Below, piece after piece: positions 7,689 through 16,424 of a DNA stretch of 36,019 nt. This stretch comes from Arthrobacter sp. SO3 (GTDB lineage Bacteria > Actinomycetota > Actinomycetes > Actinomycetales > Micrococcaceae), in NCBI RefSeq assembly GCF_020532825.1, contig NZ_MQTS01000088.1, positions 1 to 36,019 of the forward strand, given 5' to 3'. The notes under the pieces are model-generated. The model searched no databases. It was not told the DNA's origin and was given only the letters and a program-made list of their open reading frames with translations. Position 1 is the stretch's first letter, and each line of letters starts with the position of its first letter. A program made the translations under genes and the position numbers.

Positions 7689-8795
7689 ATGTCCCGGAAT
7701 CTGGTGGTGTGTCTGGATGGGTCCGGGGCGCAGTTGCGAGCCAAGGGCAACACCAATGTCGTGTTGCTGTACGAGCTCCTCGATCATTCCGATCCGACCA
7801 AACAGATCGCTTACTACGATCCGGGGGTCGGCACATTCGCCTCGGCCGGCGCGTGGACTCCTCTTGCGAGATCGATCTCGCGGATCGGCGGTCTCGCCTT
7901 CGGGTGGGGCTTGCGGCAGAACCTGGGAGAGGCCTACACGTGGCTGGTGCAGAACTGGGCACCCGGGGATCAGGTTTTCATTTTCGGTTTCAGCCGTGGC
8001 GCCTACACGGCTCGTGCCCTCGTGGGCCTTCTTCGCGCCATCGGTGTGTTGCGTCCAGGTTCGGAGAATCTCGTTCCCTATGTGGTCGCCTCCTATGCCC
8101 GCCGCGGCGGTGAAGCGAGGATCGACTGGGACGAAGTCCACCTCACTTCAGAAGTGTTCGCAAGGCACGTCGACGGCAAATCGACGGTGCAAGTGAAATA
8201 TCTGGGCGTATGGGATACCGTCAAGGCCGCCGGGTTCCTTCGATGGGAAATCCGCTGGCCGTTTACCCGCGAACTCCCCAACGCCGTTCGGATCCGCCAC
8301 GCAGTGTCGATTGATGAGCAACGGGCGCCCTTTAAGGAGTACCTGGTCGACGCCCGCACGGACGGAACCCTGGAAGAGGTGTGGTTCGCCGGTGTCCACA
8401 GTGATGTCGGAGGAACCTTCGTCGACCCTCCACCCGCCGGCCAGGTAACCCGCCCGGGGACGACCGCTCCTTCGCCTCGGCTGTCGAGAATCGCTTTGAA
8501 GTGGATCATCGAGGGTGGCATCGCGGAGGGTTTGCTGGTTCGATCCCGTGCCGTCGTTGCCGCCAGCGCGGTCACCGCTGCCGATGCTGCCGCGGAGCTT
8601 CATGGCCGCGGCTGGGCATGGGTTCTCCTCGGGACGCGCACCAGGAGGATCCCCGCCGGTGCCTCTGTCCACGCAAGCGTGAGGACCAGGGCTTTGGCCG
8701 ATCCAACATTCAAAGCACCGGCCGATGTGGTCTGGGTAGATCCGGACTGGGATGAGCAGCCACGGGTACCTGCGCCTGCTGGACCTGACCAATGA
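7689..8795 (+). CDS. DUF2235 / Tle1-like alpha/beta hydrolase (putative phospholipase)
   Basis: The start chosen is the ATG at 7689, 6 bases after GGGGAGG and five codons inside the longest frame. The 368-residue product opens with the DUF2235 hallmark NLVVCLDGSGAQ...GNTNVV and then YYDPGVGT. The nucleophile elbow is GFSRGAYTAR (Ser about 102). Later come YLGVWDTVKAAG (the aspartate region) and WFAGVHSDVGG (the catalytic histidine region). This is the architecture of the catalytic domain of type VI secretion phospholipase effectors Tle1, but the family also contains many unassigned hydrolases. There is no signal peptide, so it acts in the cytosol or is exported with help. It overlaps the next gene by ATGA, and the three genes to 12030 form one operon. 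Substrate unknown. Confidence 0.85.
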   Translation: MSRNLVVCLDGSGAQLRAKGNTNVVLLYELLDHSDPTKQIAYYDPGVGTFASAGAWTPLARSISRIGGLAFGWGLRQNLGEAYTWLVQNWAPGDQVFIFGFSRGAYTARALVGLLRAIGVLRPGSENLVPYVVASYARRGGEARIDWDEVHLTSEVFARHVDGKSTVQVKYLGVWDTVKAAGFLRWEIRWPFTRELPNAVRIRHAVSIDEQRAPFKEYLVDARTDGTLEEVWFAGVHSDVGGTFVDPPPAGQVTRPGTTAPSPRLSRIALKWIIEGGIAEGLLVRSRAVVAASAVTAADAAAELHGRGWAWVLLGTRTRRIPAGASVHASVRTRALADPTFKAPADVVWVDPDWDEQPRVPAPAGPDQ

Positions 8796-10735
8796 CTGCC
8801 GCGAAAAGGGACCGGCCCGAGCCCGTGTTGCCGGCCCGGCGAATGCTTCGTGCGTATGCGTTCGATCCGATGTCGACCCGTCTGTCGGGCAGGTTTCTCA
8901 CCATAGACATCGCGTTCGAAACAGATCTCAGGCCCGGGCCATCCGGCCGGCTCTTGAAGGTCGTCGATTACGACGTGGCCCGCGACCTCTGGTATTTGCC
9001 CGTTGACCTGAACGACGCTGCGATCCTCGCTCAAAGGGGTATGCGGCCGGCCGAAAGTGATCCCAGGACCCACCAGCAAGTTGTTTACGCCGTCGCCATG
9101 AGCGTGATCGAACGCTTCGAACGCTTTGGCGGCTTCCGCTTCCGCTGGCGGGGCGATGACAAACTCCGCATCGTCCCGCACGCGTTCGAGGGACGAAACG
9201 CCTACTTCGACAAAGATCGGCGGGCCGTCCTCTTCGGCTACTTCCGTTCCGACTCAAGGGACCCTGGTCCCAACCTGCCGGGGCAGATGATGTTCACCTG
9301 CCTGTCTGTTGACGTGATCGCCCATGAAGTCACACACGCCATCGTGCAGCGTATGCGCCCGTACTTTTCCGAACCCACTCACCCTGACGTGCTCGCATGG
9401 CATGAAGCAATCGCCGACCTCGTCGCGCTGTTCAACCACTTCAGCTTCCCCGAAGTCGTCACCGATGCCGTAGCGACATCGCAGGGGACACTTGAGGAGG
9501 GGTCGGCACTCCTGGATCTCGCCATCGAGTTCGGCCAGTCCACCGGCCGGGGCGCAGCGCTGAGGTCCGCGATCGGATCCCCCCGCACCCCGGACGCGTT
9601 CCTGAAAGCCGTTGAACCACACGACCGCGGTTCATGCTTCGTCGCCGCCGTCTTTGATGCCTTCATTGACACGTACAAGTCGCAGATCGCCGATCTCCGA
9701 CGCATCGCCAGCGCAGGCACTGGCGTCCTCCCGCCCGGGGCCCTCCCGACAGATCTGGTCAAACGCGTCACCGCGGCGGCGGCGGCGAACGCCGACCGGC
9801 TCCTGGAAATGGTGCTCCGGGCGTTCGCATACCTCCCCGTCGTCGACGTGACCTTCGGTGATGTCGTCCGGGCGATCGTCACCGCCGACCACGGACTCTA
9901 CCCCGATGATGACGGACAACTGAGGGCAGTTCTTGTCGAGGCATTCCGTCGTCGCGGCATCTATCCGCCCGGAGTGACCTCCCTCGCCGACGAGGCCCTG
10001 CTCTGGCCCAAACCGCCAGTGGATCTTGACCTGAGCGGTGAAACATACGGCATCGACTTAGCACCGCTGTTCCTGGCAGCAACCCTCGATCTTGACCCTG
10101 TCAGCACGGTTCCCTTCGCTGACGATCTGGACACCGCTCCTGCCTCCCGGGACGCAGCCCCTGCTCCGGCGGTCAGTGGAGGGACGGGGCGTGCCCGGTT
10201 GACCTCACACCCCAATGGCAGACGTCTTCGGGAACTCATTCACGGCTGGGGCGCGGAGCATGCCTACGAACTTGGCCTGGACAAGGGCGCGGGGAAAATC
10301 GAGATGGTCAGCGCCCAAGCGCTCTACCTCCGGGGCTCCGACGGGCAACCCCGGCCGATCATCGTCATCCAGTTCGCCCAACGCCGCGATGACTTGGAAG
10401 ATCAGCGGACCGACGAGACAGGGGCGCAGATCCCGCGGAGGCAGCGAGCAGCAATTCGCGCCGGCACAACCCTCATCGCCCGGGTGGATGGCCGGGTCGA
10501 ATTCCTCGTGACCAAACCGTTGCCACTCTCGGACCGCACGAAACTCGAGGACCTGTCCGGGGACCTCAAAGAATGCGCCCTCGGGTTCGACAAGGCCGGC
10601 ACCGAACGGCTGGGCGCGATCCGTGACTGGATGGGCGATGTTGAAGACATGGATGCCCTCTCGGCCTGGACCGTCGAACCCGCAACTCTCCGGCTTTCCT
10701 TTGCCCGCCTGCACGCCGGCCAGGACGGAGCCTGA
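8792..10735 (+). CDS. HExxH metalloprotease (gluzincin-like, M4-related)
   Basis: The 647-residue protein starts four bases inside the upstream gene. HEVTH at residues 178-182 with the following AIVQ gives the zinc-binding helix, and WHEAIADLVALF (203-214) supplies the third ligand, Glu205, with the HExxH(18-72)E spacing of thermolysin-like enzymes. There is no signal or propeptide, which separates it from secreted M4 enzymes. The region from about 470 on, after an Asp/Ala/Pro-rich linker, looks like a separate C-terminal domain of unknown type (LTSHPNGRRLRELIHGWG, and later KPLPLSDRTKLEDLSGD). It sits between a lipase-like and an MBL-fold gene and is translationally coupled to the first. It may process or activate a partner protein; that is inference. 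Confidence 0.8.
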   Translation: MTAAKRDRPEPVLPARRMLRAYAFDPMSTRLSGRFLTIDIAFETDLRPGPSGRLLKVVDYDVARDLWYLPVDLNDAAILAQRGMRPAESDPRTHQQVVYAVAMSVIERFERFGGFRFRWRGDDKLRIVPHAFEGRNAYFDKDRRAVLFGYFRSDSRDPGPNLPGQMMFTCLSVDVIAHEVTHAIVQRMRPYFSEPTHPDVLAWHEAIADLVALFNHFSFPEVVTDAVATSQGTLEEGSALLDLAIEFGQSTGRGAALRSAIGSPRTPDAFLKAVEPHDRGSCFVAAVFDAFIDTYKSQIADLRRIASAGTGVLPPGALPTDLVKRVTAAAAANADRLLEMVLRAFAYLPVVDVTFGDVVRAIVTADHGLYPDDDGQLRAVLVEAFRRRGIYPPGVTSLADEALLWPKPPVDLDLSGETYGIDLAPLFLAATLDLDPVSTVPFADDLDTAPASRDAAPAPAVSGGTGRARLTSHPNGRRLRELIHGWGAEHAYELGLDKGAGKIEMVSAQALYLRGSDGQPRPIIVIQFAQRRDDLEDQRTDETGAQIPRRQRAAIRAGTTLIARVDGRVEFLVTKPLPLSDRTKLEDLSGDLKECALGFDKAGTERLGAIRDWMGDVEDMDALSAWTVEPATLRLSFARLHAGQDGA

Positions 10736-10737
10736 AC

Positions 10738-12030
10738 ATGCCCGCATCCTCCGCCACGGTCCGCATGTATGACGTCGGCTTCGGCGACTCCTTCCTGATC
10801 ACCGTCAAACAGGACGATCAGGACTGGCGGATGCTGGTGGACTGCGGCGTCCACAGCCAGGGCAGGGCCCGGCCCCTCCTCGACGTCGTCAAGGCGATCA
10901 TCTCCGACCTCACCGACGCGGCCGAACCGGGAACACCACCCACCCTGGACGTCGTCGTGGCAACTCACCACCACGCCGACCACATCACCGGATTCGCCTA
11001 CGACGACTGGGACAAGGTCCAAGTGGGCGAAGTCTGGGTCTCGTTCGTCGAAGACGATTCCGATGACGACGCCAAAAAACTGAAGAACGGGCTCGTCCGC
11101 GCAGCCAACAGTCTGAACACCCTGATCGGTCGTGCGCCCGCTGCGCTGAACGACGAAGCACGAACCCTGGCTCTCGGGATTGCCAGCACCCTGGCACTGA
11201 ACTCGCTCGGCAACGAGGACGCCATGGACCGACTGCTCGGACACAACGGCAAACATTTCCTCAACGTCCCGACAGTCCGGTACCTCCCGGACAGGCTCGC
11301 CGAGCTCAACATCATCCGAACGTCACTGCCAGACGTCACCGTGCATGTCCTCGGACCCTCACGTGACCCAGATCAGCTCAAACTTATGAACCCTCCCGCG
11401 TCCGCCCGATGGCTAGCCATGCAACAGGCTCTGGACGCCGGACCCGCGACTGAAACCGCTGACGACCAGACGCCAGCTAAGCCCATCTTCGACGAGATCT
11501 ACAGTGTCACGCCCGAGGAGGTCAGTCACGACATCGGAATCGAACTCCTCAGCTCCCTGGGAACGTTGAACCTCCCGGCACTCCTTGACGACTCGAGCGA
11601 ACTTCTGGCAGCGGCATCGATCCTTGAGCGCTCCGTGAACAACACCAGCATCTACTTCGTTCTGGACGTCGATGGCACCAGACTCGTCTTTGTGGGCGAC
11701 TCGCAACAAGGCGCCTGGGACCATGTCCTGCAAGACCCCGCAGCCCGCGCTCTCGTATCAAACCCTGCCTTCTACAAGATCGGTCACCACGGCTCCCACA
11801 ACGCCACACCACGCGACTACGTCGCTAACGCCGTCGGCAATCACGGAATCTACGCAATGCTCCCCTACGGGCACGTCGAGCAGTGGGGAGACATCCCGAA
11901 CGGGAATCTTCTCTCCGCATTCACCACCATGAATGCCCACATCATCAGGGCTGATGCCCCGGTCGCTGACGCCAGGGTCCACGTCGGCCCCGACAACCTC
12001 TGGACCGAGATCACCTTCCCCGCACCATAG
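10738..12030 (+). CDS. ComEC/Rec2-like MBL-fold hydrolase
   Basis: The start codon lies two bases after the metalloprotease stop. The N-terminus VRMYDVGFGDSFLITV and LVDCGVHSQG is typical of the soluble metallo-beta-lactamase domain related to ComEC. The metal site THHHADHITG is at residues 76-85. FVGDSQQGAW (about 320) carries the bridging aspartate and FYKIGHHGSHNATP (about 345-360) the last histidines. An insertion of some 150 residues, rich in acidic and helical sequence, lies between these halves. There are no membrane segments, so it is not a DNA-uptake channel. Such stand-alone enzymes are often found with proteases and nucleases in defence or toxin loci, but the substrate is unknown here. 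It is the last gene of the three-gene operon. An imperfect hairpin followed by a T-run at about 12187-12193 may terminate it. Confidence 0.85.
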   Translation: MPASSATVRMYDVGFGDSFLITVKQDDQDWRMLVDCGVHSQGRARPLLDVVKAIISDLTDAAEPGTPPTLDVVVATHHHADHITGFAYDDWDKVQVGEVWVSFVEDDSDDDAKKLKNGLVRAANSLNTLIGRAPAALNDEARTLALGIASTLALNSLGNEDAMDRLLGHNGKHFLNVPTVRYLPDRLAELNIIRTSLPDVTVHVLGPSRDPDQLKLMNPPASARWLAMQQALDAGPATETADDQTPAKPIFDEIYSVTPEEVSHDIGIELLSSLGTLNLPALLDDSSELLAAASILERSVNNTSIYFVLDVDGTRLVFVGDSQQGAWDHVLQDPAARALVSNPAFYKIGHHGSHNATPRDYVANAVGNHGIYAMLPYGHVEQWGDIPNGNLLSAFTTMNAHIIRADAPVADARVHVGPDNLWTEITFPAP

Positions 12031-12232
12031 ACAGACCGCACGACAACCCCGGATCCACCGTTACTCAGAGACTCACTGAATGTACTCGACGAACACTCCC
12101 GCTATCGGACCTGGCCGGGAGTGGGACGCGGATCGCAAAGGGTCTACCTCGGTTCCAGGCAGCTTCGGCGCCATCCGGCTGGGCTTCTTTTTTGCTGGAG
12201 TGAAAGCTGTTGGGGGGTGCGGTGCCGCCCAA

Positions 12233-12745
12233 GAGCTCCTGGCCGTGGGTGTAAACCCTGTTCCACTCGGTCTACGACCAGCCCGACGCCGCCGGCGTCC
12301 ACGCCCAGTTCGAACGCGTGCTCGATGCCCTGGCCGAAAAGCTGCCCCGCGTCGCGGACCACCTCGAAGCCGCCCGCGAGGACACCCTCGCCTTCACGCC
12401 CCTCCCGAAAGGCCTCTGGCGCCAGATCTGGTCCAACAACCCGCAGGAACGCCTCAACCGGGAAATCCGCCGCCGCACCGACGTCGTCGGGATCTTCCCC
12501 GACCGCACCGCGCTGATCCGGCTCGTCGGCGCCGTCCCGGCCGAACAACACGACGAATGGATCGAAGCCCGCCGCTACCTCAGCCTCGAGCTCATCCAAC
12601 AATCACAAGCCGCCGGGACCACGCCCGCAGCCACCACCAAAGAGGAGGACTCCAACCCCGAACTGGCGCTCAGCGCCCAACCCATCCCAAAAATCACGCA
12701 ACAACCCTGCTACACCACGCAGATGGACTGGACCAGATCACCAGA
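12233..12745 (+). mobile_element. Internally deleted IS256-family element
   Basis: The stretch from 12261 to about 12650 encodes the C-terminal third of an IS256-type (mutator) transposase: FHSVYDQPDAAGVHAQFERV, then LAEKLPRVADHLEAA, LWRQIWSNNPQERLNREIRR, RTDVVGIFPDRTALIRLVGA, EQHDEWIEARRYLS. The WSNNPxERLNREIRRRTDVVGIFP block is the family signature around the last catalytic residue. The N-terminal two thirds are gone. A CCGTGGGTGTAAACCCTG segment just before, and TACACCACGCAGATGGACTG just after (12711 on), resemble the GGTGTA-type ends of actinobacterial IS256 elements, so an internal deletion between the ends is likely. It separates the hydrolase cassette from the DUF6603 operon. The stretch 12031-12232 holds nothing else clear. 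Confidence 0.75.
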
Positions 12746-12928
12746 TACATTTCGCACGGCATGGCCAGCATCCTTCCAGGCCAGCCTTCCGGCAAGCCAG
12801 ATCAGATGTCACTATCGGTGCAGCAGACCCGCAGTAACGCCACAGTAACGCTCCAATTGGTTCACTGAGCCGTAGCCAGTGTCGCGCTAGCAAGCTTACT
12901 CACCCAGCTGGCAATCCATGGAGACAAA

Positions 12929-13237
12929 ATGCCGACTCTTCAACTGAAGTTGATTCAATGTCACGGAACTGAGGATTGGACAGGCCCTGATGAGTCCTAT
13001 CTTCTAATCGGTGGCCGGAAGGTGTGGGGCTCCCAGAGTATGAACGATGGCGCCCAAGAACCGCTCACCCAGGTGTCGGGCGTCCCCTTTGAAAACAGCC
13101 TTCGTCTGTCCCTTTACGATCAGGACTCGGGGCTATGGGATGACGACGACTACTTGGGCAGCTGGGTTGTTTGGGGCGGCGAGCATACACAGGGTGAAAA
13201 GGAAGCTCGTTTCAATGGGGATGGTGCAGATTTTTAG
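12929..13237 (+). CDS. Small C2-like beta-sandwich protein
   Basis: The ATG follows GGAGA by 5 bases. The 102-residue product is soluble and acidic: LIQCHGTEDWTGPDESYLLI, GGRKVWGSQSMNDG, VPFENSLRLSLYDQDSGLWD, DDDYLGSWVVWGG. The pattern (DW.G.DE.YL, then L.LSLYD.D...DDD.LG) resembles calcium- and lipid-binding C2-type domains in which paired Asp loops hold metal. No signal peptide or membrane segment. It lies 93 bases before the DUF6603 gene on the same strand and is probably co-transcribed with it. Its base composition is less GC-rich than the big genes that follow. I infer a binding or targeting role; this is not proven. Confidence 0.65.
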   Translation: MPTLQLKLIQCHGTEDWTGPDESYLLIGGRKVWGSQSMNDGAQEPLTQVSGVPFENSLRLSLYDQDSGLWDDDDYLGSWVVWGGEHTQGEKEARFNGDGADF

Positions 13238-13330
13238 ATTTTCTACATCGTAGATCTTTAGTACTTCTCTGTTGGGATAACAGGCCATAGTTGCAGGCCA
13301 GCTCTGTTCCTGAAGACAAAGTGGGACACA

Positions 13331-16300
13331 ATGACGGACATCGGAACCGGATTCCTCAACGGGATCGAAGCCTTCGCCAATTCACGCCTCGGCGACATGA
13401 GCGGCACCTCCTTCAAGGACACGGTGCCGTTCCTCGAGTCGATTGTCACCTTCGGCGTCGTCGGCGACGTAAAGCCGACCTTCGAGAAGCTCAAGGACGA
13501 CATTAAGGCCGCCGTCGACCTGGTCAAACCGATTGCCGACAAGATCAAGAAGCAGACTGAGCTAATCGCCAAGATGGTGAAGGAGTCGGCAGATGACATC
13601 GACAAAGACGACTTCAACGTCGACACCGCGGCTCGAGTCGCCGTGCGCATCGGCATGGCCCTCGCCGCCATGGACGAGGCGTTCAACATCGTCGCCAAGG
13701 AGCTGGCCAAGAAGGCGGACGGCACCGTCGACGAGGCCATCCGTTCCGGCCTGATGGACTTCTGGAACCCGTGGGCGCAGCCGTTCAAGAATCTCGGCGC
13801 CGGTTCCGGCAAGCTCCTGAACAGCTTCGGGAAGAACGTGCTCGGCGTCGATGACCTGGTGAAGAAACTCGGCGACAACCTCGCCCTGGACCGCACCGAC
13901 GGAAAGTTCATCCTGGCTGCCACGTTCCTCCGCTCCGGCCAAGTGAAGCTCGGCGCGATGACGCTCGACCAGGTGACGTTCGAGGCGTTCCTGCAGTTCA
14001 GCGACCGCGAGATCGTGAACCCGACGGCGGAGGAGAAGACCAGCCTGTTGGAGCGCGACGGCAAGTGGTTCATCGGCGACGTGGCGATCCTCGGTCTGCG
14101 CTTCCGCACCATCCTGCAGCCCGGCCTCACGAGCGATCCCTTGTTGGCGAAGGTCATGCCGGGCTCCGAAGATCCGAAGGCGACGACCCTCACGACGGTC
14201 TCGCTCGACACCGGACAGGGGTTCTACATCGGTGACGGCCGTGGCAATGAGAAGGCGGTCCTGCCCACGCGGTTCTCGTTCCCCGGGGTCGAACTGCGCG
14301 AGGTGGCGTTCGGGCTGGTGCGCAACCCGGCTCGTGAGGTCACTGGATTCGAACTGACCACGTCAATCGCAGCGAAGCTGGGCGCTGTCATCGGGCTGCA
14401 GATCGTCGGCTCCGGTTTCGTCGTGACTCCCGAGGGCGTGGCCGAGCAACAGGCCGTCTTCAACCTCCCCGTCTCCCCACGCTGGCCGGATGCGATCGGC
14501 CTGCGAGTGAAGGCCGGCCCCGTCACGGGCGGCGGGTTCATCCAACGCGTCGAACGCACCTACAAGGTCGGTGGGCAGGACGTGAAGCGGGTCGAGTTCG
14601 GCGGGGTCGTCCAGTTGCAGATCCTCAAGTTCGGCCTGTCGGCCATCGTCATCCTCTCGCCCGACCCGTTCTCCATCGTGCTCGTCATCGGCGTGCGCTT
14701 CCCCGTGGCCATCGACCTCAGCATGGGATTCACGCTGAACGGCATCGGCGGCATCCTGGCACTCAACCGCGGTCTCGACCTCGAAGAGCTGCGCTCCGGA
14801 ATGAAGGAGCACATCCTCGACAAGATGCTGTTCCCCGACAACCCTGTCGCCGAGGCGCCCAAGCTGCTCGACAAGGTGGCGCACGTGTTCCCGCCGAAGG
14901 ACGGCGGCTTCGTCTTCGGCCCGATCGTCGAAATCGGCTGGGGCTCGCAGGCGAAGTTCGTGGAGATGAAGCTCGGCGTGGTGCTCGCGCTTCCCGATCC
15001 GATGATCGTCATCCTCGGCTCCCTGCGGGTGCGAGTGCCGACGAAGGAGGCGCCGATAACCGACATCCGCGCTGACGTCTTCGTGGCAATCACCCCCGAC
15101 TACCTGCTGCTGTTCGCGAGCATGCGCGACTCCACCGTGGCCGGCATCAAGATCTCGGGTGACCTCGGCCTCTACATCCAGTGGTCGGGCAACGGAGCGT
15201 TCGAGTTCTCGGTCGGCGGCTTTCACCCCGAGTACGAGAAGCTGACGGGCGGCAAGCCGAAGCTCGGCGACATGGACAGGGTCACCATCGACCTCTCGCC
15301 GTCCAAGGCGATCAGCTTCGTCATCAAGGCCTACTTCGCCATCACGGCCGGCTCGGTCATGCTCGGCGTGGACGGGCGCCTCAACGCGGACTTCTCAGTC
15401 ATCGTGGCGAAGGCCTGGCTCACACTCGACATGATCTTCATCTGGGCGCCGCGCTTCGCCTTCAAGATCACCATCGAGGTTGGCGTCGAGGTGGAGCTGC
15501 TCGGCTTCACGCTCTGCTCCATCGTCTTCCGCGGCTCGCTCGAGGGGACCAAACCGTTCCGCCTGGCGGGCCACATCAAGGTCGACGTCTGGTTCCTCCC
15601 CACCTTCGACGAGGACCTCGGGCCCGTCGAGTGGGGTGAGAAGCCGCCGCCGATCCTCGCCACGGTCGATGCCCTCCAGATCGCCGCAGCGGCGATGAAC
15701 GAGCCCGACGCCTGGAAGGTGCAGCTGCCCGACCACGCCGCGCAACTCGTCACCCTGGCCGAGGTCGACGACATCCAGGGCCGAATCGCGCATCCGCTGG
15801 CCGGCGTCGAGGTGTCGCAGACCCAGGTGCCCCTGGGCGTCAAGATCGCGCGCATCGGCTCGTCAGCGGTCAAGGCCGACATGGTGACCATCGGCACGCC
15901 GACGGCGACCCCCGACTCCGGGCTCGTCGGTGCTGTCAGCGAGCTCAAGACGGCGTTCGCGCCCGGGCAGTTCTTCGCGCTCGAGGACGAGTCGCTGCTC
16001 GCCCGTTCGGGCTTTGAGGAGATGACCGGCGGGTGCCGCATCGCTGCTGCCACCATCCCGAAAGTCGGCGCCCAGACCTCGGCGACGGTGGCGTACCAGA
16101 CCTACGTGCGCAACCCAGACGAGCCGTCGGCGATGATCGAGTTCGCGGGGACGTTCGCCACCCTCGCCAGCTCCTACGCCACGAAGACCAACGTGGGCAG
16201 GGCTGTGAGCGAGGTCGGGAATCCGTACGTGCAACCGGCACCGCCGAATGCCGCAGTCACAGTCTCCGACAAGGGCACGTCGAGGATCGCGGATGCCGCC

Positions 16301-16420
16301 ACCGGTGTGGCCCTGCTCGCCGGCCTCGGCGAACTGAGCGCCACGCAGGCCGCGCTCGTGACAACCGCCGTCAACACCGAGAGCGTCGCAACAGCGACGC
16401 GCATGATCGTGAAGGGGTGA
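13331..16420 (+). CDS. DUF6603-type large protein, first gene of the giant operon
   Basis: This 1029-residue protein begins with an amphipathic, helical N-terminus (residues 1-150: VKPTFEKLKDDIKAAVDLVK, KKQTELIAKMVKESADDIDK). It continues as a long series of beta-strands without charged interruptions: FGLSAIVILSPDPFSIVLVI, MGFTLNGIGGILALNRGLDL, GGFVFGPIVEIGWGSQ, VPTKEAPITDIRADVFVAIT, WSGNGAFEFSVGGFHPEYEK, FRGSLEGTKPFRLAGHIKVD. The GIGGILALNR element and the FVFGPIVEIGWG element are those I associate with DUF6603. The hydrophobic, repetitive strands suggest a long beta groove or barrel-like body, but no function is established. No signal peptide. About 170 C-terminal residues are different and Ala/Thr-rich. 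It is followed 4 bases later by the next gene. Confidence 0.72.
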   Translation: MTDIGTGFLNGIEAFANSRLGDMSGTSFKDTVPFLESIVTFGVVGDVKPTFEKLKDDIKAAVDLVKPIADKIKKQTELIAKMVKESADDIDKDDFNVDTAARVAVRIGMALAAMDEAFNIVAKELAKKADGTVDEAIRSGLMDFWNPWAQPFKNLGAGSGKLLNSFGKNVLGVDDLVKKLGDNLALDRTDGKFILAATFLRSGQVKLGAMTLDQVTFEAFLQFSDREIVNPTAEEKTSLLERDGKWFIGDVAILGLRFRTILQPGLTSDPLLAKVMPGSEDPKATTLTTVSLDTGQGFYIGDGRGNEKAVLPTRFSFPGVELREVAFGLVRNPAREVTGFELTTSIAAKLGAVIGLQIVGSGFVVTPEGVAEQQAVFNLPVSPRWPDAIGLRVKAGPVTGGGFIQRVERTYKVGGQDVKRVEFGGVVQLQILKFGLSAIVILSPDPFSIVLVIGVRFPVAIDLSMGFTLNGIGGILALNRGLDLEELRSGMKEHILDKMLFPDNPVAEAPKLLDKVAHVFPPKDGGFVFGPIVEIGWGSQAKFVEMKLGVVLALPDPMIVILGSLRVRVPTKEAPITDIRADVFVAITPDYLLLFASMRDSTVAGIKISGDLGLYIQWSGNGAFEFSVGGFHPEYEKLTGGKPKLGDMDRVTIDLSPSKAISFVIKAYFAITAGSVMLGVDGRLNADFSVIVAKAWLTLDMIFIWAPRFAFKITIEVGVEVELLGFTLCSIVFRGSLEGTKPFRLAGHIKVDVWFLPTFDEDLGPVEWGEKPPPILATVDALQIAAAAMNEPDAWKVQLPDHAAQLVTLAEVDDIQGRIAHPLAGVEVSQTQVPLGVKIARIGSSAVKADMVTIGTPTATPDSGLVGAVSELKTAFAPGQFFALEDESLLARSGFEEMTGGCRIAAATIPKVGAQTSATVAYQTYVRNPDEPSAMIEFAGTFATLASSYATKTNVGRAVSEVGNPYVQPAPPNAAVTVSDKGTSRIADAATGVALLAGLGELSATQAALVTTAVNTESVATATRMIVKG

Positions 16421-16424
16421 CCTG

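Noticed and set aside
14363..15226. Long antisense frame inside the DUF6603 gene
   Set aside because: His/Asp/Glu-rich shadow with no family resemblance; the plus strand is clearly coding.
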